A DNA stretch of 64,000 nt from NCBI RefSeq assembly GCF_902459465.1, contig NC_047082.1, positions 9,484,545-9,548,544 on the forward strand, written 5' to 3'. How positions within the stretch are numbered: position 1 is the stretch's first letter; each line of letters begins with the position of its first letter. Source of the DNA: Asterias rubens. Its lineage: Eukaryota > Echinodermata > Asteroidea > Forcipulatida > Asteriidae. Below are positions 60,571 to 64,000 of this stretch, in pieces. The notes under the pieces were generated by a model. It had not been told where the DNA came from. It saw only the letters and a program-made list of their open reading frames with translations, and did not search any database. Both the position numbers and the translations under genes were made by a program.

Positions 60571-63044
60571 CTGTTGGTCCAAACAAGGTGAAGTTATTGT
60601 AGTTCAAAGCCAGGATAACAACCTCTACATAAAGCGGCTAAACTGGCTCCCTGATAAATTTATTGCTCCGCGAGTACAATTATTTCAGCAATTTTTTGTG
60701 TTAATTTTTACACCAATACTTCCTTGCCGACACCGTCTCTAAAAATAGGCAGTAAAGCTTTTCGGACGTAACTATAACACAGCACTGTGGATTGTTAATT
60801 ATGAATAAATATTTCCTGGATCTTACCTTCACAGGAACGACAGATGTCTGAATTAGATTTCTGAATCGACCAACTGATGGATCAATGTCTTCTATAATAA
60901 ATCAAACAGATAACAAGGATTAAATAATGACATTTTTTATATTGCTAAGCTACCCGTCAAACAAAAACAAATAAATAAATAAATAATCAAATAAATAAAA
61001 CTGGCTGTAGTGAATACAATTCAAGACAAGGTAATTTAATTGCACAGCTTTAATGTTAGCCAAAACAAAGCATGGTCCTGAGGCTCGTTCCAAATGGTCA
61101 ACCACAGTAGTCAACCAGTGGTCGACCAGCCCGGGTTCGAGTCAAAATAGTCAACCTTTAGTTAAAGGAACACGTTGCCTTGGACCGGTCAAGTTGGTCT
61201 TTCAAAAGCGTTTGAAACCGTTTGTTATAAAATGCATATGGGTAGAAAGGTGTTTTAAAAGTAGAATACAATGATCCACACAAACATGCCTCTAAATTGC
61301 GTGGTTTTCCTTTGACCTCGTCGACTAACACGGTCAGCCATTTTTGGGAGTCAAATTTTTGATCCCCATATGGCCGACCGTGTTAGTTCGCACAGTAAAA
61401 GGAAAACCATGCAATTTCGAGGCAAATTTGTGTGGATCATTGTATTCTACTTTTAAAACATCTTGCTAACCATATGCATTTTATAAAAAAAAACGGATAC
61501 AAATGCTTTTTATAGATAGACCAACTCGTCCGATCCAAGGCAACGTGTTCCTTTAACCATGGTGTGCACTCGAACTTGCTCTTTATTGACTTCTTACCTG
61601 GGTTTATAATTTCATCCTCCTCTCCAAAGGAGATATGGCCGACACTTTTCCTCTTTCTTGTCCTCTCTGGCTTGGGTGTTGTCTCCTCATACCCAACATT
61701 GGCTATCCTTTTATTATGAGCGGTGTTGAACTCTGTTAAATTCTATTACGATGGGGGGGGGGGGGAATGATGAACAAAAGGCCCTGTTCATTAATTCATT
61801 CATTTCATTTAATGGTTCATTAAAAATGTATTCAAACCAGCAGCCAGCAGAAAAACTACATGAACAGTAACATAATTAAAAGTCTGGAGTAAAAAAAAAA
61901 CAAGAGTAATTGGAGACTTTGGAACGCTAGGACTTTTTTTAGGTGGCAGCAGACTTACCAGGTAAATTGCCATTGTTTACTTAGTTCTGAGCATGCGCAC
62001 ATTCCCGAGAACAATGGATGTTACCTGGTAAAGTCTGCTGCCAAAAAAAATTACTTTCAATGTCACAACAATTATTTTAGCATGTAAAACGATTTACAAG
62101 CTCTGGTATAAATGTATCCAGAATTGGTAATTTATACATTGTACCGTACATGCTTAAATAATTGTTGACTTTTCGTGACATTGTTTTACTAATTTTTTAA
62201 AAAACTACAGCACCTCAGCAAGTAATAACATAAGGGAAGCTTTCTACCACCATTATCTTCAAACCTTGTTAAAGTTTAATGTAAATCTGAAGATATTGTG
62301 CTAAACAAAACCCTTCAATAGCCTCATGTTTCGACCCAAATTCAGACCATTAACCAATGTATTTTGTACAATTTTTGTAATGCAAAGGAAAGAATAACTG
62401 AGACTAATAAAAAAAACACAAACCTCTAGTTCTGTTTCTTCCTCTGGTAATCCCAAGAGGCCACCGATAATTTCGTCCTCTTCCTGTTCGGACTTTGAAT
62501 CAGTTGCTGCAACTGAAGATGCTGTTTGGGGTTTCTCTCGGAGCACATAGCATCGCGTCGAGGCACCAAAATGTATGGTGCTGTCCAGGGGGATTTGCTG
62601 CGGCTTGTGTCCCTCAAGGCGAATTGAACCGAGAAAAGTGCCGTGGGCTGAGGGGGAAAAAAAATTCCCAATGGACAAACGCATTGGAAAATACTTTTCA
62701 ATTAATACTTACTGGAGCAAAACAAAACAAAACATAAATTAACAAAATAAATTCCTTATCTATCGTCCCAAACTTTTCAGAGCATGTAACCGGAAACACA
62801 CAAATATTTTTGTTAGGCCTAATGTGAAGTACTCGATTGGAGAAACTGGCATGATTATAAAATTAAGAAACATTTTTAAGATGAACTCACTGCTTCCGAG
62901 GTCAACCAGGAAGGACCTATTGAGATGTTTGTGGTACATCAATGCTGCATGGACCCTGGAGCACGAAGCATGGTCTAAGACGAAGTCACAGACGATGGAG
63001 TTTCTCCCAAAGTAATACACATTCTTCTCATCAATCATCATTTT
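60205..63044 (-). CDS. PPP1R8: PPP1R8 / NIPP1, nuclear inhibitor of protein phosphatase 1 (3' five exons, 5' end off window)
   Basis: Exons on the minus strand are 62891-63044, 62424-62647, 61598-61742, 60827-60891 and 60205-60570, joining in frame with GT..AG ends. NIPP1 is a nuclear regulator that docks PP1 and binds phosphorylated splicing and cell-division factors through an FHA domain. Visible: the FHA core FGRNSIVCDFVLDHASCSRV, HAALMYHKHL, then STHGTFLG across a splice junction; the GLLGLPEEETELENLTEFNT block; an RVxF-type site HISF in VGHISFGEEDEIINP; EDIDPSVGRFRN; and the conserved C-terminus KKKKYAKEAWPGKKPTPSLL. Human NIPP1 has KNSRVTF at the docking site, so HISF is a conservative but altered form. 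The N-terminal exon (residues before about 45) lies beyond 64000 or was not found. Identification is secure; the frame stops at TAG at 60205-60207. Confidence 0.93.
60827..60891 (-). CDS. PPP1R8: PPP1R8 exon: EDIDPSVGRFRN segment
   Basis: A 65-base exon reading EDIDPSVGRFRNLIQTSVVP then VK, closely matching the vertebrate protein. Donor GAAG/GTAAGA, acceptor TTATTATAG. Confidence 0.9.
61160..61557. mobile_element. CACGGTCGGCC foldback family, full copy (PPP1R8 intron)
   Basis: AAAGGAACACGTTGCCTTGG left and CCAAGGCAACGTGTTCCTTT right are a perfect 20-base inverted pair. Inner AACACGGTCAGCCATTTTTG and ATGGCCGACCGTGTTAG also pair. About 395 bp. Confidence 0.78.
61598..61742 (-). CDS. PPP1R8: PPP1R8 exon: PP1-docking region
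   Basis: Reads NLTEFNTAHNKRIANV, basic RTRKRKSVG (nuclear localisation type) and HISFGEEDEIINP. The RVxF-type PP1-docking site is HISF here. Confidence 0.88.
61911..62043. mobile_element. MITE-like element, GGCAGCAG family, copy 7 (rearranged)
   Basis: GGTGGCAGCAGACTTACCAG and CCTGGTAAAGTCTGCTGCC are intact. The left end has an 11-base insertion (GGACTTTTTTT) and the right terminal CACCTAGCG..CTCCC is lost. Confidence 0.65.
62424..62647 (-). CDS. PPP1R8: PPP1R8 exon: FHA domain, second part
   Basis: Restores THGTFLG after splicing, then IRLEGHKPQQIPLDS, FGASTRCYVLREKPQT and an acidic stretch before GLLGLPEEETELE. The donor GAG/GTTTGT is a weaker form but gives exact agreement with the known protein order. 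Confidence 0.9.
62891..63044 (-). CDS. PPP1R8: PPP1R8 exon: FHA domain, first part
   Basis: Begins KMMIDEKNVYYFGRN and ends at LGS plus one base, with donor AGCA/GTGAGT. The GR and SRVHAA residues that contact phosphothreonine in FHA domains are present. The acceptor is CGTAG/AAAATG. Confidence 0.9.
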
Positions 63045-63125
63045 CTACGAGGCGACAGGAAACAACAAAATGAAAGATACAAATAAGGATCACAGACAGT
63101 AACATTTGGATTAATGTTTAAATTT

Positions 63126-63720
63126 AACTCAATTCAATAAACAGTTATTTCATGATGGCATTTACTAAAATATATAGGTTAATTAAAAGTACATTATTCT
63201 GTTCAAATCTTATTAAATATCAAGAACCCTTAAATTATACAGCATTATTATATACAGTAATATCCAAGACGTAGGAAAATGAGTGAAGCATATGTAGGCT
63301 TATCTCAAGTGTTTACACTATTCAAATCAATTCAAATCAACAAACAGTTATTTCATGATGGCAATTACAAAGATAAGTACAGGTTATTTACAATTTTATT
63401 ATTATGTTAAAATCTTCGAAAATATTATCAAGAACCGTTAAAATATACAGCATTTTACAGTCATAGCCAACATATAGGAAAACAAGTGTAGCACAAAATG
63501 TAGGCTTATCTTGTATACTGTATACGCTATTCAAATCAATTCAATTCAGTTAACATTTATTTCATGACGGCAGTTACAAAGAGAAGCACAGGTTATTTAC
63601 AAGTTATATTATTATAGGTGAGAATAACGAATGTCAGATAATAAACGCAAACAAAACACAATATTAATCTTTCAAAGTATCAAGAACCCTTATACAGCAT
63701 CATTGAGAGAAATGTCAGCG
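63126..63720. repeat. About 205-bp tandem repeat, three copies (upstream of PPP1R8 FHA exon)
   Basis: Copies start near 63126, 63331 and 63540. Each carries ACAGTTATTTCATGATGGCA (or a close form), a TCAAGAACC..ACAGCAT block and ends TATTCAAATCAA. The third is changed by an insertion near 63620-63660. The repeat is AT-rich and lies in the presumed intron 5' of the first visible PPP1R8 exon. From 63720 to 64000 I see nothing further. Confidence 0.75.
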
Positions 63721-64000
63721 AGGAACATAACCCAGTTCGTGATCTCCACAAACTGGGCCCAAAACATCCCGCTGCAAAACACAAGGTTTCATCGCTTTAG
63801 CACTTTGTTAAGTCTTCAAGTACCATATCAGGTTTAAGCAATGACCTAATGAGGTCCGCTATCCCTGCTCTGTATTGTCTAACTGTAGTTAGGCATACAT
63901 TGGTAGTTGACAACTGTTCAGTGCAAATCCTTTAAAAACTCAATTTCACATTTACCCAAAACAAGTTAAAGATAGGATCATACTCAGGCCTTGAATTTCA

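Noticed and set aside
62301..62423. Read-through of the PPP1R8 frame after GLPEEETELE
   Set aside because: The residues after the donor are intronic; splicing to 61742 restores the conserved NLTEFNTAHNKR.

Overview
This is a eukaryotic, animal nuclear window. Genes are split by long introns with GT..AG junctions, intergenic DNA is AT-rich, and non-coding DNA is crowded with short inverted-repeat elements, tRNA-derived SINE pieces and minisatellites. Domain combinations (WSC plus CCP/sushi receptor-like proteins, a CHST-type carbohydrate sulfotransferase, NIPP1) and the style of the foldback repeats suggest an invertebrate deuterostome, most likely an echinoderm, possibly a sea star. That taxonomic call is inference. 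No virus, plasmid, CRISPR array or bacterial operon is present.

Layout. (1) 1-5.8 kb, minus strand: part of a mucin-like surface-protein gene ('gene 0'), with a signal-peptide exon at 5679-5766 and a Thr-rich exon at 290 running off the left edge. (2) 8.2-24.5 kb, minus: 'gene A', eight exons that close into one 510-residue frame: signal peptide, WSC domain, two CCP domains, Ser/Thr-rich stalk, one transmembrane helix, tyrosine-rich cytoplasmic tail. (3) 31.1-45.8 kb, minus: 'gene B', seven exons giving 626 residues with the same layout but one CCP and a longer tail. (4) 46-50.8 kb: repeats only. (5) 50.85-57.7 kb: a large imperfect inverted duplication. The plus strand holds an apparently intact two-exon carbohydrate sulfotransferase (54490-55877). 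The opposite arm holds a truncated antisense copy of its 3' half. (6) 60.2-63.04 kb, minus: five 3' exons of PPP1R8 (NIPP1), 5' end outside the window.

How the genes fit together. Genes A and B are tandem paralogues with the same exon order. Every junction is phase 1 up to the transmembrane exon, which ends in phase 2. Both tails carry an ITIM-like tyrosine motif, Grb2-type YxN motifs, a PI3K-type YxxM and a C-terminal class I PDZ ligand. Both WSC domains carry the same extra four-cysteine insert. They look like a small family of carbohydrate-binding or adhesion/immune-type signalling receptors, and gene 0 may be a third member. This is the most interesting content of the window. The function is inferred from architecture only.

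Repeats. At least seven short inverted-repeat or foldback families recur here, including one element nested inside another. Also present are a GTACGTAC-rich palindromic array, a hexamer microsatellite, two minisatellites, and four copies of a CTGAAGA...GAAACGT motif that resembles a ribozyme core.
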